Below, in pieces: positions 55,319 through 63,555 of a stretch of 64,000 nt of DNA. A program made the translations under genes and the position numbers. How positions within the stretch are numbered: position 1 is the stretch's first letter; each line of letters begins with the position of its first letter. The notes beneath the pieces were generated by a model. That model was not told the DNA's origin. It searched no databases and saw only the letters and a list, made by a program, of their open reading frames with translations. Location of the stretch: contig NZ_CP141062.1 of assembly GCF_034661295.1 (NCBI RefSeq), positions 2,418,001 to 2,482,000 of the forward strand, written 5' to 3'. The DNA is from Faecalibacter sp. LW9. Its GTDB lineage: Bacteria; Bacteroidota; Bacteroidia; Flavobacteriales; Weeksellaceae.

Positions 55319-55356
55319 AAAGCGAAAAATAAATCAATTATTTTTCGCTTTTTTTA
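55319..55356 (+). terminator. Rho-independent terminator after the small gene
   Basis: AAAGCGAAAAATAA (55319-55332) and TTATTTTTCGCTTT (55338-55351) pair around ATCAA and are followed by T. Confidence 0.82.
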
Positions 55357-55503
55357 TGATATGAATTTTGATATAACTAACCTTTCTATGATCATTATTT
55401 TTTATAATGTTATCTAAATATTCGATCTCTATACATTTATAGCTTTAAAGCCTTTAAAATCAACTATCATAAAAAATTATTATAATTCATAGATATTATA
55501 GAT

Positions 55504-55534
55504 TTGATTTATATTTCTTCTGATTCTAAATTTG
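55504..55534 (+). promoter_or_regulatory. Promoter of the catalase gene
   Basis: TTG at 55504-55506, a 20-base spacer and TAAATTTG at 55527-55534 match the Bacteroidota promoter. The ATG at 55571 follows after a leader of about 30 bases. Confidence 0.65.
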
Positions 55535-55570
55535 TTCCAGAAAAAATAAATAATACATAAATCTATTAAT

Positions 55571-57094
55571 ATGATCAAAAGAAGTTTAGTATTAGGGTTA
55601 GCATTTTTATCTACAATTGGATTTGCTCAACAATTAACGACTAATACAGGAGCGCCTGTAGGGGACAATCAAAATTCTAAAACTATTGGAAACAATGGAC
55701 AAGTTTTATTAGAAGATATTCATTTAATTGAAAAACTAGCAGCGTTTGATCGTGAGCGTATTCCAGAACGTGTTGTACACGCTCGTGGTGCGGGAGCCTT
55801 CGGAGAATTTGTTGCATCTGCTGATTTTTCAGATGTTACCATGGCTGATTTCTTATCTCAAGCAGGTAAAAAAACACCTTTATTTGTACGTTTCTCTACG
55901 GTAACGCACCAACAAGGTTCTCCAGAAACTTATCGTGACCCTCGTGGATTTGCTGTAAAATTTTATACAGAACAAGGGAACTACGATTTAGTTGGGAACA
56001 ACTTACCTGTATTCTTTATCCGTGACGCGATTAAATTTCCAGATATGGTACATGCATTCAAACCATCTCCAATTACAAATGGAGCGTCTGATGCAAACCG
56101 TGTATTTGACTTCTTCTCTAATTTACCAGAGTCAACACACATGTTAACTTGGTTATTCTCTGATTACGGAATTCCAGCAAACTACCGTCAAATGGAAGGT
56201 AACGGGGTTCACGCATACAAATGGGTGAATGCGAATGGAGAAGTAACTTACGTTAAATATAAATGGGTTCCTCAACAAGAGGTAAAGAACTTAACGCAAG
56301 AAGAAGCGGATAAAATCCAATCAACTGCAATCGAACACGCTACGTTAGACTTACGTAACGAAATCGAAAAAGGAAATTTCCCAAAATGGGATTTATACGT
56401 TCAAATGTTAAAGCGTGAAGATTTTGATCAATTAGACTTTAACCCAGTGGATGTAACGAAAGTTTGGCCAGAATCTGTAGCGAAATTCGTGAAAATTGGT
56501 ACCATGACTTTAAATGAGAATCCAACGAACTACTTCCAACAAGTAGAGCAAGCTGCTTTCTCACCTGGAACATTAGTACCTGGAATCGAGGCATCTGAAG
56601 ATAAATTATTACAAGGTCGTTTATTCTCTTACTTTGATACACAACGTCACCGTTTAACGGGGAACTTCCAACAAATTCCTGTAAACGCGCCTAAGAACAA
56701 TGTGAAGACGTACAACCAAGATGGTTACATGTCTATCCGTGAGCAAAAAGGGGATGTAAACTATCAACCATCTACAAATTTACCAGAGGTAAAAGATAAC
56801 GCTAAATTCAAATATTCTAAATCAGTTTTCCCAGCAGGAACAACAACTGCTCAAGCGACTATTGATAAAGAAAACAATTTTAAACAAGCGGGAGATTTAT
56901 ACAAATCATTCTCTAAGAAAGATCAAGATAATTTAATCAAGAACTTATCTGGAGCATTAAATTCAGTTCAGAATAAAGTAATCGTTCACAAAATGATTGC
57001 TCACTTCTACCAAGCAAATACAGAGTATGGAACTCGTTTAATGAAGGCTACAAATACTTCTATGAACGATGTAAAACAATACTTACCAAAATAA
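55571..57094 (+). CDS. katA: Secreted monofunctional haem catalase
   Basis: This clade-type catalase of 507 residues splits hydrogen peroxide to water and oxygen. It carries a signal peptide (MIKRSLVLGLAFLSTIGFAQ), so it should act in the periplasm, which is unusual for catalases. The catalytic His is in RVVHARGAGAFGEF (about residue 75), the Asn in DLVGNNLPVFF, and the haem-binding Tyr in RLFSYFDTQRHR. Codon use is strongly biased, as in valS, which suggests high expression. A good promoter precedes it. An ankyrin-repeat gene follows after 61 bases, with a GGAGTCG/CGGCTCC hairpin between them that has no T run. Confidence 0.95.
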   Translation: MIKRSLVLGLAFLSTIGFAQQLTTNTGAPVGDNQNSKTIGNNGQVLLEDIHLIEKLAAFDRERIPERVVHARGAGAFGEFVASADFSDVTMADFLSQAGKKTPLFVRFSTVTHQQGSPETYRDPRGFAVKFYTEQGNYDLVGNNLPVFFIRDAIKFPDMVHAFKPSPITNGASDANRVFDFFSNLPESTHMLTWLFSDYGIPANYRQMEGNGVHAYKWVNANGEVTYVKYKWVPQQEVKNLTQEEADKIQSTAIEHATLDLRNEIEKGNFPKWDLYVQMLKREDFDQLDFNPVDVTKVWPESVAKFVKIGTMTLNENPTNYFQQVEQAAFSPGTLVPGIEASEDKLLQGRLFSYFDTQRHRLTGNFQQIPVNAPKNNVKTYNQDGYMSIREQKGDVNYQPSTNLPEVKDNAKFKYSKSVFPAGTTTAQATIDKENNFKQAGDLYKSFSKKDQDNLIKNLSGALNSVQNKVIVHKMIAHFYQANTEYGTRLMKATNTSMNDVKQYLPK

Positions 57095-57107
57095 TTTCAA
57101 GTGGATT

Positions 57108-57129
57108 GGAGTCGATTGAGTTCGGCTCC
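57108..57129 (+). promoter_or_regulatory. Intercistronic hairpin between catalase and ankyrin genes
   Basis: GGAGTCG (57108-57114) and CGGCTCC (57123-57129) pair with one G-T. With no T run after it, it is unlikely to be a full terminator and could protect the katA message or limit readthrough into the ankyrin gene. Confidence 0.5.
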
Positions 57130-57155
57130 ATGACTTTCAACAAAATCAAATCATC

Positions 57156-57668
57156 ATGAAAAAAATATTCTTATCATTAGCTTTCGCATTAACTTTTAAC
57201 TTTGTTAATGCACAAGATTTATTCGTTGCAGCAAGAGCAAATAACGTTACTGAAATAGAACAATTGATTCAAAATGGTCAAGATATTAACCAAGCTAATA
57301 ATAGAGGATTTACACCTTTGATTTTAGCGGTTTATAATAACAATAAAGAAGCTGTAAAATTATTATTAGAGAAAGGGGCAAATCCCAATACACAAGATTT
57401 ATCTGGTAATAATGCATTGATGGGGGCAGCATTTAGGGGTTATCCAGAAATGGCTAAATTGTTAATTGAACATAAAGCAGATGTTAATCAAGTCAATTTT
57501 AATGGTGCATCATCTTTAATTTTTGCTGTAACTTTTGGTCAAAATGAAATTGCGAAAATGATAATTGAAGCTGGTGCTGATTTATCTATCAAAGATAATA
57601 GTGGTAAAACTGCTAAAGATCACGCTATCCTACAAGAGAATAACGAAATTTTAAAATTCTTAAAATAA
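57156..57668 (+). CDS. Periplasmic ankyrin-repeat protein
   Basis: This 170-residue protein has a signal peptide (MKKIFLSLAFALTFNFVNAQ) and four ankyrin repeats, with cores such as RGFTPLILAVYNNNKEAVKL, GNNALMGAAFRGYPEMAKLL and GASSLIFAVTFGQNEIAKMI, followed by a capping unit. It sits right after the catalase gene. In Pseudomonas the ankyrin protein AnkB, encoded next to a periplasmic-side catalase, is needed for full catalase activity, so this pair probably works the same way. That is inference from gene order and the shared export signals. Confidence 0.9.
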   Translation: MKKIFLSLAFALTFNFVNAQDLFVAARANNVTEIEQLIQNGQDINQANNRGFTPLILAVYNNNKEAVKLLLEKGANPNTQDLSGNNALMGAAFRGYPEMAKLLIEHKADVNQVNFNGASSLIFAVTFGQNEIAKMIIEAGADLSIKDNSGKTAKDHAILQENNEILKFLK

Positions 57669-57696
57669 CTGAAGGTGGATAATTAATTCACCTTTT

Positions 57697-59571
57697 TTAT
57701 TGCGCAATAAACACCGGAATATTTACTTCGTGTCTTAATTTGTTAATTGTTTCACCAAAAACAAAATCTTTTACGCCTTTATGGCCATGTGATCCTACAA
57801 TCAATAGATCGGCATCGTGTTTTTTACAAATCATTGTAATTTTCTCTATTCGATTATTAAAGGCAAGCTCTACATCTGTTGGATGATGAATAGAGTTGAA
57901 ATAGTCAGCATATTTTAATAACCGTTCCATATCAGATTTAGCTTCTGCGTCATTGGTTTCTTCTCCTGTATATTTAACTTGAGCATTTTCTACAACATGT
58001 ACTAATACTAATTTAGTTTGTTCCTTAGAAAGTTGTTTAGCGTATTTAAGAACTTTATAATCAGAAGTAGAAAAATCTAAAGCAACGACTATTGTTTTAA
58101 ACAGAATTGGTTCAGCCGATAATTTTTCGATATTTAATGCAGAATCATGAATATGATGATGGTTGAATTGTTTCTTACTGACTAAAGGATAGATGATTGT
58201 TATAGCTAAAAGGGCTAAAAGTGCAGCTGAAATTGAAATCAACAAAATAGTTATCCAAATAGAATTTAAATCAGTAATCCAATTCGACACTTCATCGTAG
58301 ACCAATTTAATATTTAAGATAGAGATTATTATTGCAATTAACCAACTGCTGATTTGCAGTAAGGGTTTGATTGCGAATTCACCCATTTTCTCTTTATCAC
58401 TCACAAAATGTATCAAAGGAATTACCGCAAATGCTAATTGCATACTTAATAAAACTTGAGAAAAGATTAATAATTCTCCTACCTTACTTTCCCCAGCAAT
58501 TAATATGACTAAAACTGCAGGTAGAATAGCAATGCAACGTGTAAGTATGCGTCTTAGTGTAGGATTAATTCGTAAGTGTAAATAACCTTCCATCACAATT
58601 TGCCCAGCAAGTGTTCCAGTAACCGTAGAACTTTGTCCAGCCAAAATTAAAGCAATTGCAAATAGTTTTGACGCCCAAGCTGTACCTAGCATTGTTCCTA
58701 ATAAATTATATGCATCTTCTAATTCTGCTACATCATTCATTCCGTTTTGATGAAAAACTGTAGCCGCTAAAATAAGAATAGCTGCATTAACTAAAAATGC
58801 TAAATTCAATGCTATTGCACTATCCCAAAAATTATATTTTAAAGCTTTGAATATAGATTTTTTGTCTCGTTTAATCTTTCTTGTTTGTACAAGAGCCGAA
58901 TGCAAGTAGAGATTATGAGGCATTACAGTAGCTCCAATAATACCTATACTAATATATAAAGCAGTTTCATTTGGTAATGATGGAATAAAACCTTTGGCCA
59001 CTTCATTAAAATTAGGTTGAGCAATAAACATTTCGGTTAAAAAACATAAACCAATTAATGTGATTAATCCGATAATAAATAATTCCATTTTGCGCATCCC
59101 TAATTTTTGCAGGTATAGCAATAAAAAAGTATCTAAGAAACTTATACTCACCCCATAAATTAAATCTAAACCAAATAGTAATTTTAATCCGATAGCCATT
59201 CCTAATACTTCAGCTAAATCACAGGCAGCAATAGCTATTTCGGCCAATCCATATAAAAAATAATTTACCCATTTAGGGTATGTTTCTCGATTACATTGAG
59301 CTAAATCTTTTCCTCTTACAATTCCCAATCGTGTACATAGACTTTGCAAAATCAAAGCCATAACATTACTCATTAACAAAACCCAAAGTAATGCATATCC
59401 AAATTGGCTTCCGCCTGCTAAATCTGTTGCCCAGTTACCAGGATCCATATAACCAACACTTATTAAATATGCAGGACCAAAGAAACCAAGTATTCTTTTG
59501 ATAGTTGATTTCTTTTTTGTTAAGTCAACGCTTTCGTGTACGTCATCTAAAGATTTAGATTGTTGGGACAT
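57697..59571 (-). CDS. Nramp metal transporter fused to a UspA domain
   Basis: This 624-residue protein has an Nramp/MntH part and a C-terminal universal stress protein. The Nramp part (about 1-460) has eleven helices with the metal-binding MDPGNWATD in helix 1 and GATVMPHNLYLHSALVQTR in helix 6; Asp, Asn and Met ligands are kept, so it should move Mn(II), Fe(II) or similar. The UspA domain (about 480-624; ILFKTIVVALDFSTS) ends with the ATP-binding GSHGHKGVKDFVFGET. UspA may sense ATP or stress and gate transport, which is inference. A Zur-like palindrome lies on its promoter. It converges with the ankyrin gene. Confidence 0.93.
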   Translation of the reverse strand: MSQQSKSLDDVHESVDLTKKKSTIKRILGFFGPAYLISVGYMDPGNWATDLAGGSQFGYALLWVLLMSNVMALILQSLCTRLGIVRGKDLAQCNRETYPKWVNYFLYGLAEIAIAACDLAEVLGMAIGLKLLFGLDLIYGVSISFLDTFLLLYLQKLGMRKMELFIIGLITLIGLCFLTEMFIAQPNFNEVAKGFIPSLPNETALYISIGIIGATVMPHNLYLHSALVQTRKIKRDKKSIFKALKYNFWDSAIALNLAFLVNAAILILAATVFHQNGMNDVAELEDAYNLLGTMLGTAWASKLFAIALILAGQSSTVTGTLAGQIVMEGYLHLRINPTLRRILTRCIAILPAVLVILIAGESKVGELLIFSQVLLSMQLAFAVIPLIHFVSDKEKMGEFAIKPLLQISSWLIAIIISILNIKLVYDEVSNWITDLNSIWITILLISISAALLALLAITIIYPLVSKKQFNHHHIHDSALNIEKLSAEPILFKTIVVALDFSTSDYKVLKYAKQLSKEQTKLVLVHVVENAQVKYTGEETNDAEAKSDMERLLKYADYFNSIHHPTDVELAFNNRIEKITMICKKHDADLLIVGSHGHKGVKDFVFGETINKLRHEVNIPVFIAQ

Positions 59572-59578
59572 ATAAAAA

Positions 59579-59593
59579 TGTTATTAAATAACA
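59579..59593. promoter_or_regulatory. Zur-like palindrome upstream of the Nramp-UspA gene
   Basis: TGTTATTAAATAACA is a perfect 7-1-7 palindrome, 8 bases before the start codon. It matches the Zur core TGTTATANTATAACA at 12 of 14 fixed positions and Fur-type boxes less well. It overlaps the -7 element. Confidence 0.55.
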
Positions 59594-59599
59594 AATTTA
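59592..59599 (-). promoter_or_regulatory. Candidate -7 element of the Nramp-UspA gene
   Basis: On the minus strand TAAATTTG matches TAnnTTTG, 20 bases before the ATG at 59571. It overlaps the palindrome by two bases. No TTG is clear at -33. Confidence 0.5.
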
Positions 59600-59832
59600 T
59601 ACAACTATATATGGAAATAAACATTAATTATCAGAAATTTTAATAGAAGTTAAATTAATGGAGGTTTGATAAAAATCAATAAATCAATTAGTTATTTTTT
59701 AGACTGATTTTTAATTAATCAATTCGATAAATAATAGACATTTCGATTGTTGATTTTTTTGAGAATACGTATATTTAGCTAAAGAAATATAATTTTCAAG
59801 AGAAAATATTTAATCGAACTAACATCTAACTT

Positions 59833-62076
59833 ATGGCTACTCCATTTGTGATTACTCAAGAGCAACTTGAGCAAGAGAATATTGAGATTACAAGACGTTA
59901 CAAAGAGATGTTGAAAAACACCTATGTAAGTTTGTCTGATGAAGATAAAAAGTTAATCCGTAAAGCGTTTGATTTAGCTGTTGAAGCACATAAAGATCAA
60001 CGTCGTAAAACGGGAGAACCCTATATATATCACCCAATTGCGGTAGCGCAAATCGTTTCTGATGAAATTGGTTTGGGGGCTACATCAATTGCTGCTGCCT
60101 TGATGCATGATGTTGTAGAAGATACAGAGTATACTTTAGATGACATCGAAAAGTTATTCGGTAAAAAAATTGCTAAAATCATCGATGGTTTAACGAAGAT
60201 TTCCGTTTTAAATAAACAAGATGTTTCGATTCAATCGGAGAATTATAAAAAGTTATTGTTAACCTTATCAGAAGATGTTCGTGTTATTTTAATTAAGATT
60301 GCCGATCGTCTTCATAATATGCGTACGCTTGAAAGTATGCGTGAGGATAAACAACTAAAAATTGCCTCAGAGACTATTTTTATATATGCGCCATTAGCAC
60401 ATCGTATGGGATTGTATAACATCAAATCTGAGTTAGAAGATTTAAGTTTAAAATACACTAAACCCGAAGATTATTATGGCATTGAGCGCAAATTGACGGA
60501 AACGAAACAAGAACGTGAAAAATACATTAATGATTTTATTTCAGCCTTAAAGGAGAAATTAGATGAGGAAGGTTTAGAATTTGAAATTAAAGGACGTTCT
60601 AAATCGATTAATTCGATATATCGTAAAATGGTAAATCAAGGAATTCCCTTTGAAGACGTCTACGATTTATTTGCTATTCGGATCATTTATCGTTCAGATC
60701 GTAAAAATGAAAAATTTTTAGCATGGAAAATCTATTCCATGGTTACCGATTTGTACATTCCTAATCCCAAACGAATGCGTGATTGGATTACACAACCCAA
60801 AACTACTGGTTATGAATCTTTACATGTAACTGTGATGGGCCCACAAGCGCGTTGGATTGAAGTACAAATTCGTTCGGAACGTATGGATGAGGTTGCTGAG
60901 ATGGGGATTGCTGCCCATTATAAATACAAAGAAAATTATAGTGAAGAAGATACCAAGGTAGACGAATGGATTCACCAAGTGCGAGAGATGCTTGAGCAAG
61001 AGGATACGAAAGATGCCATCGAGTTTATGGATAATTTTAAGTTCAACTTGTATTCGAAAGAAATTTATGTCTTTACGCCTAAAGGTGATTTACATTCCCT
61101 TCCAAAAGGAGCAAGTTCATTGGATTTTGCTTATTCCATCCATTCCAATGTTGGAGATCGATGTTTGGGTGCAAAAGTCAATGGGAAATTATTTCCTTTA
61201 TCATATAAGCTCCAATCAGGAGATCAAGTGGAAATTATTACATCTTCGCAACAAAAACCAAAATTAGAATGGTTGGATTATGCCATTACATCTAAAGCAC
61301 GTAGTAAAATTAAAGCGTCCTTAAATTCAGATAAGCGTCGTGTAGCGGAAGATGGAAAAGAAGTATTGATCCGTAAGTTACGTCATTTAAAAGTTGATTT
61401 TTCAGAACAAACAGTCAATCAGTTGCAACAATTTTTCAAATTAAGTTCAAGTTTGGATTTATTTTACAATGTTGCGATGGGAATCATCGATAACAACGAG
61501 TTACGACGCTTTGCAGATAAAAACACTGGTTTTACTGGGTTATTTAATCGTTTAAGAAAAACAACGTTCACTTCGTCGCCAAAACCGAGAGCTGAACAGC
61601 CCGTGGTCGATAAATCGAAGCTAGATAGTTTAGTTTTTGGTAATGATGAAGAAAAGTTAGATTATGAGATTGCATCTTGTTGTAATCCTATACCAGGCGA
61701 TAAAGTGTTTGGATTTATCACCGTATCGAAAGGGATTAAAGTACATAAAGTGGATTGCCCAAATTCTGTTTCTTTACAAGCTAATTATGCTTACCGAATC
61801 ATTAAGGCCAAATGGATTGATTCGACGATTCAAGAGTTTAAAGCTCTTGTTGAATTAGAAGGAATTGATCGTCCTGGGATGGTTTCTGATATTACCTTGG
61901 TAGTTTCTAAGAACAACTCTTTAAATATGCATAGCATCAATCTATCAGAAGAAGACGGAATTTTCAATGGTAAATTAACCCTATCTGTCAAAAATAAATC
62001 GCAGTTAGAAGATGTTATGAAAGAATTGGAACGAATTGATGGTATTCAAACGGTGAAAAGAACCTATAAAAATTAA
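59833..62076 (+). CDS. Bifunctional (p)ppGpp synthetase/hydrolase (RelA/SpoT)
   Basis: This 747-residue Rel enzyme makes and destroys the alarmone (p)ppGpp in response to starvation. Domains in order: the HD hydrolase (about 45-200; His67 in YIYHPIAVA, HDVVEDT at 92-98, both intact, so hydrolysis is likely active), the synthetase (about 240-370; EIKGRSKSINSIYRK), a TGS domain (about 405-465; VFTPKGDLHSLPKGAS), a linker with Cys-Cys (EIASCCNPIPGD) and a C-terminal ACT domain (about 670-747; ELEGIDRPGMVSDIT). It is complete. A small broken gene begins three bases after it. Confidence 0.96.
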   Translation: MATPFVITQEQLEQENIEITRRYKEMLKNTYVSLSDEDKKLIRKAFDLAVEAHKDQRRKTGEPYIYHPIAVAQIVSDEIGLGATSIAAALMHDVVEDTEYTLDDIEKLFGKKIAKIIDGLTKISVLNKQDVSIQSENYKKLLLTLSEDVRVILIKIADRLHNMRTLESMREDKQLKIASETIFIYAPLAHRMGLYNIKSELEDLSLKYTKPEDYYGIERKLTETKQEREKYINDFISALKEKLDEEGLEFEIKGRSKSINSIYRKMVNQGIPFEDVYDLFAIRIIYRSDRKNEKFLAWKIYSMVTDLYIPNPKRMRDWITQPKTTGYESLHVTVMGPQARWIEVQIRSERMDEVAEMGIAAHYKYKENYSEEDTKVDEWIHQVREMLEQEDTKDAIEFMDNFKFNLYSKEIYVFTPKGDLHSLPKGASSLDFAYSIHSNVGDRCLGAKVNGKLFPLSYKLQSGDQVEIITSSQQKPKLEWLDYAITSKARSKIKASLNSDKRRVAEDGKEVLIRKLRHLKVDFSEQTVNQLQQFFKLSSSLDLFYNVAMGIIDNNELRRFADKNTGFTGLFNRLRKTTFTSSPKPRAEQPVVDKSKLDSLVFGNDEEKLDYEIASCCNPIPGDKVFGFITVSKGIKVHKVDCPNSVSLQANYAYRIIKAKWIDSTIQEFKALVELEGIDRPGMVSDITLVVSKNNSLNMHSINLSEEDGIFNGKLTLSVKNKSQLEDVMKELERIDGIQTVKRTYKN

Positions 62077-62079
62077 GAA

Positions 62080-62352
62080 ATGAAATCCTTATCTGTCGTT
62101 TTATTTTTGATTTGTAACCTACAAGTTTTTGCTCAAATTCCCTTAAAAAAAGAGATTAAAAATGAAGCATTGTTACAACAATCAAATTAAAATAAAAAAG
62201 TATATCTACCTATTTTTATGGTTGATGGTGTTCTTAAAGATTTGAAGGATAGCGTGAAAATTACATTAGATTTAATTGAAACTATAGAAATTGTAAAAAC
62301 AGATCCAAACTACCCAAACGGATTGGTAAAAATTACAATGAAAAAAGAATGA
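62080..62352 (+). pseudogene. Small secreted protein gene with one in-frame stop
   Basis: The frame of 90 codons starts MKSLSVVLFLICNLQVFAQ, a clear signal peptide, and is broken by TAA at codon 37 (62188-62190). It then continues in the same frame NKKVYLPIFMVDGVLKDL, with the ending IETIEIVKTDPNYPNGLVKI resembling the small plug-like or TonB-plug-type domain seen in many flavobacterial proteins (DG near a strand, then ESIEVxK and GLVxIT). It sits 3 bases after relA/spoT and a terminator follows at once. Confidence 0.75.
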
Positions 62353-62383
62353 AAAAAGTCCAACGAATTCGTTGGACTTTTTT
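62352..62383 (+). terminator. Rho-independent terminator after relA/spoT and the small gene
   Basis: AAAAAAGTCCAACG and CGTTGGACTTTTTT form a perfect palindrome with AATT in the centre. Confidence 0.87.
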
Positions 62384-62503
62384 GTTGAGACTAGTAATAA
62401 AGGCACAAAGTTACAGAAATCTTTTAGAATAAATCGTATGATTTTCGCTAAGAAATAAGGCAAATCCGTATTAATTTTACACCCCGAAAACAAACAACAC
62501 ACA

Positions 62504-63481
62504 ATGAACTCAAAGAACTACAATCCAATCGAAGAAGTATTAGAAAAAGTAAAAGCGAAAGGAGGTTGGGTAAATGCTCACTCTCATTTAGATCGTGCTT
62601 ATTCTTTAACTTCTGATACATTTGCTTTATCCAATTCATTTTTAAAAGAAAAATGGCATTTAGTAGATGACATGAAACGTAAATCGTCAGTAGATGATAT
62701 TTATTTCCGTATGGAGAAAGCGATTACTTACATGTTAGAACAAGGGGCACAAGCCATTGGATCATTCATTGATTGTGATGAAGTTATTGAAGATCGTTCT
62801 ATTCAAGCAGCAAAACGTTTAAAAGAGAATTACGGAAAAGACATTGAGATTCGTTTCGCGAACCAAGTTTTAAAAGGAGTAATTGATCCTAAAGCGCGTC
62901 AGTGGTTTGATTTATCAGCGGATTTTGTGGACATCATTGGAGGTTTGCCTGCGAAAGATTTTGGTCGTGAAGATGAGCATTTAGATATTTTATTATCGAC
63001 TGCAAAAGCTAAAAATAAGTTGGTTCATGTACATGTGGATCAATTCAATACAGATGAAGAGAAAGAGACCGAACAATTGGCTCGTAAAACCATCGAACAC
63101 GGGATGCAAGGAAAAGTATCTGCAGTACACTCTATTTCTGTAGCTGCACATCCAAGAAAATACCGTTATGAATTATACGAGTTGATCAAACAAGCAGATA
63201 TGCATATCATTTCTTGTCCAACTGCTTGGATCGATCACAACCGTACAGAACGTTTAGCGCCATCTCACAATTCAGTAACACCAGTAGATGAAATGATTCC
63301 AAGAGGAATTAACGTCGCTTTTGGTACAGATAACATTAACGATATCTATAAACCATTCTCTGATGGGCATTTACTGACAGAATTACGAGTGATGTTAGAA
63401 TCTTGTCATTTCTATGATGTAGATAAATTAGCAGAAATTGCAACGGATAATGGATTAAAAGCCTTAGGAATTCAAAAATAA
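62504..63481 (+). CDS. Amidohydrolase-family enzyme
   Basis: This 325-residue protein is a metal-dependent amidohydrolase of the cytosine deaminase/guanine deaminase-like type. The N-terminal metal motif is NAHSHLDRAY (His-x-His), the next metal His is in HVHVDQ, another in AVHSISVAAH, and the catalytic Asp in FGTDNINDIYKPFSDG. The protein is shorter than usual and begins close to the metal motif, lacking the first beta-sandwich strands of larger members. It lies 75 bases before an amidinotransferase-like gene but a terminator stands between them. The substrate is unknown. Confidence 0.82.
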   Translation: MNSKNYNPIEEVLEKVKAKGGWVNAHSHLDRAYSLTSDTFALSNSFLKEKWHLVDDMKRKSSVDDIYFRMEKAITYMLEQGAQAIGSFIDCDEVIEDRSIQAAKRLKENYGKDIEIRFANQVLKGVIDPKARQWFDLSADFVDIIGGLPAKDFGREDEHLDILLSTAKAKNKLVHVHVDQFNTDEEKETEQLARKTIEHGMQGKVSAVHSISVAAHPRKYRYELYELIKQADMHIISCPTAWIDHNRTERLAPSHNSVTPVDEMIPRGINVAFGTDNINDIYKPFSDGHLLTELRVMLESCHFYDVDKLAEIATDNGLKALGIQK

Positions 63482-63507
63482 AATGTATATTTATACATAA
63501 ATTTAAT

Positions 63508-63534
63508 AATCTCGCTTTATGCGGGATTTTTTTT
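63508..63534 (+). terminator. Rho-independent terminator
   Basis: AATCTCGC (63508-63515) and GCGGGATT (63521-63528) pair with one G-T around TTTAT, followed by T. Confidence 0.8.
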
Positions 63535-63555
63535 GGAAAATCTTAAAATTACTAC

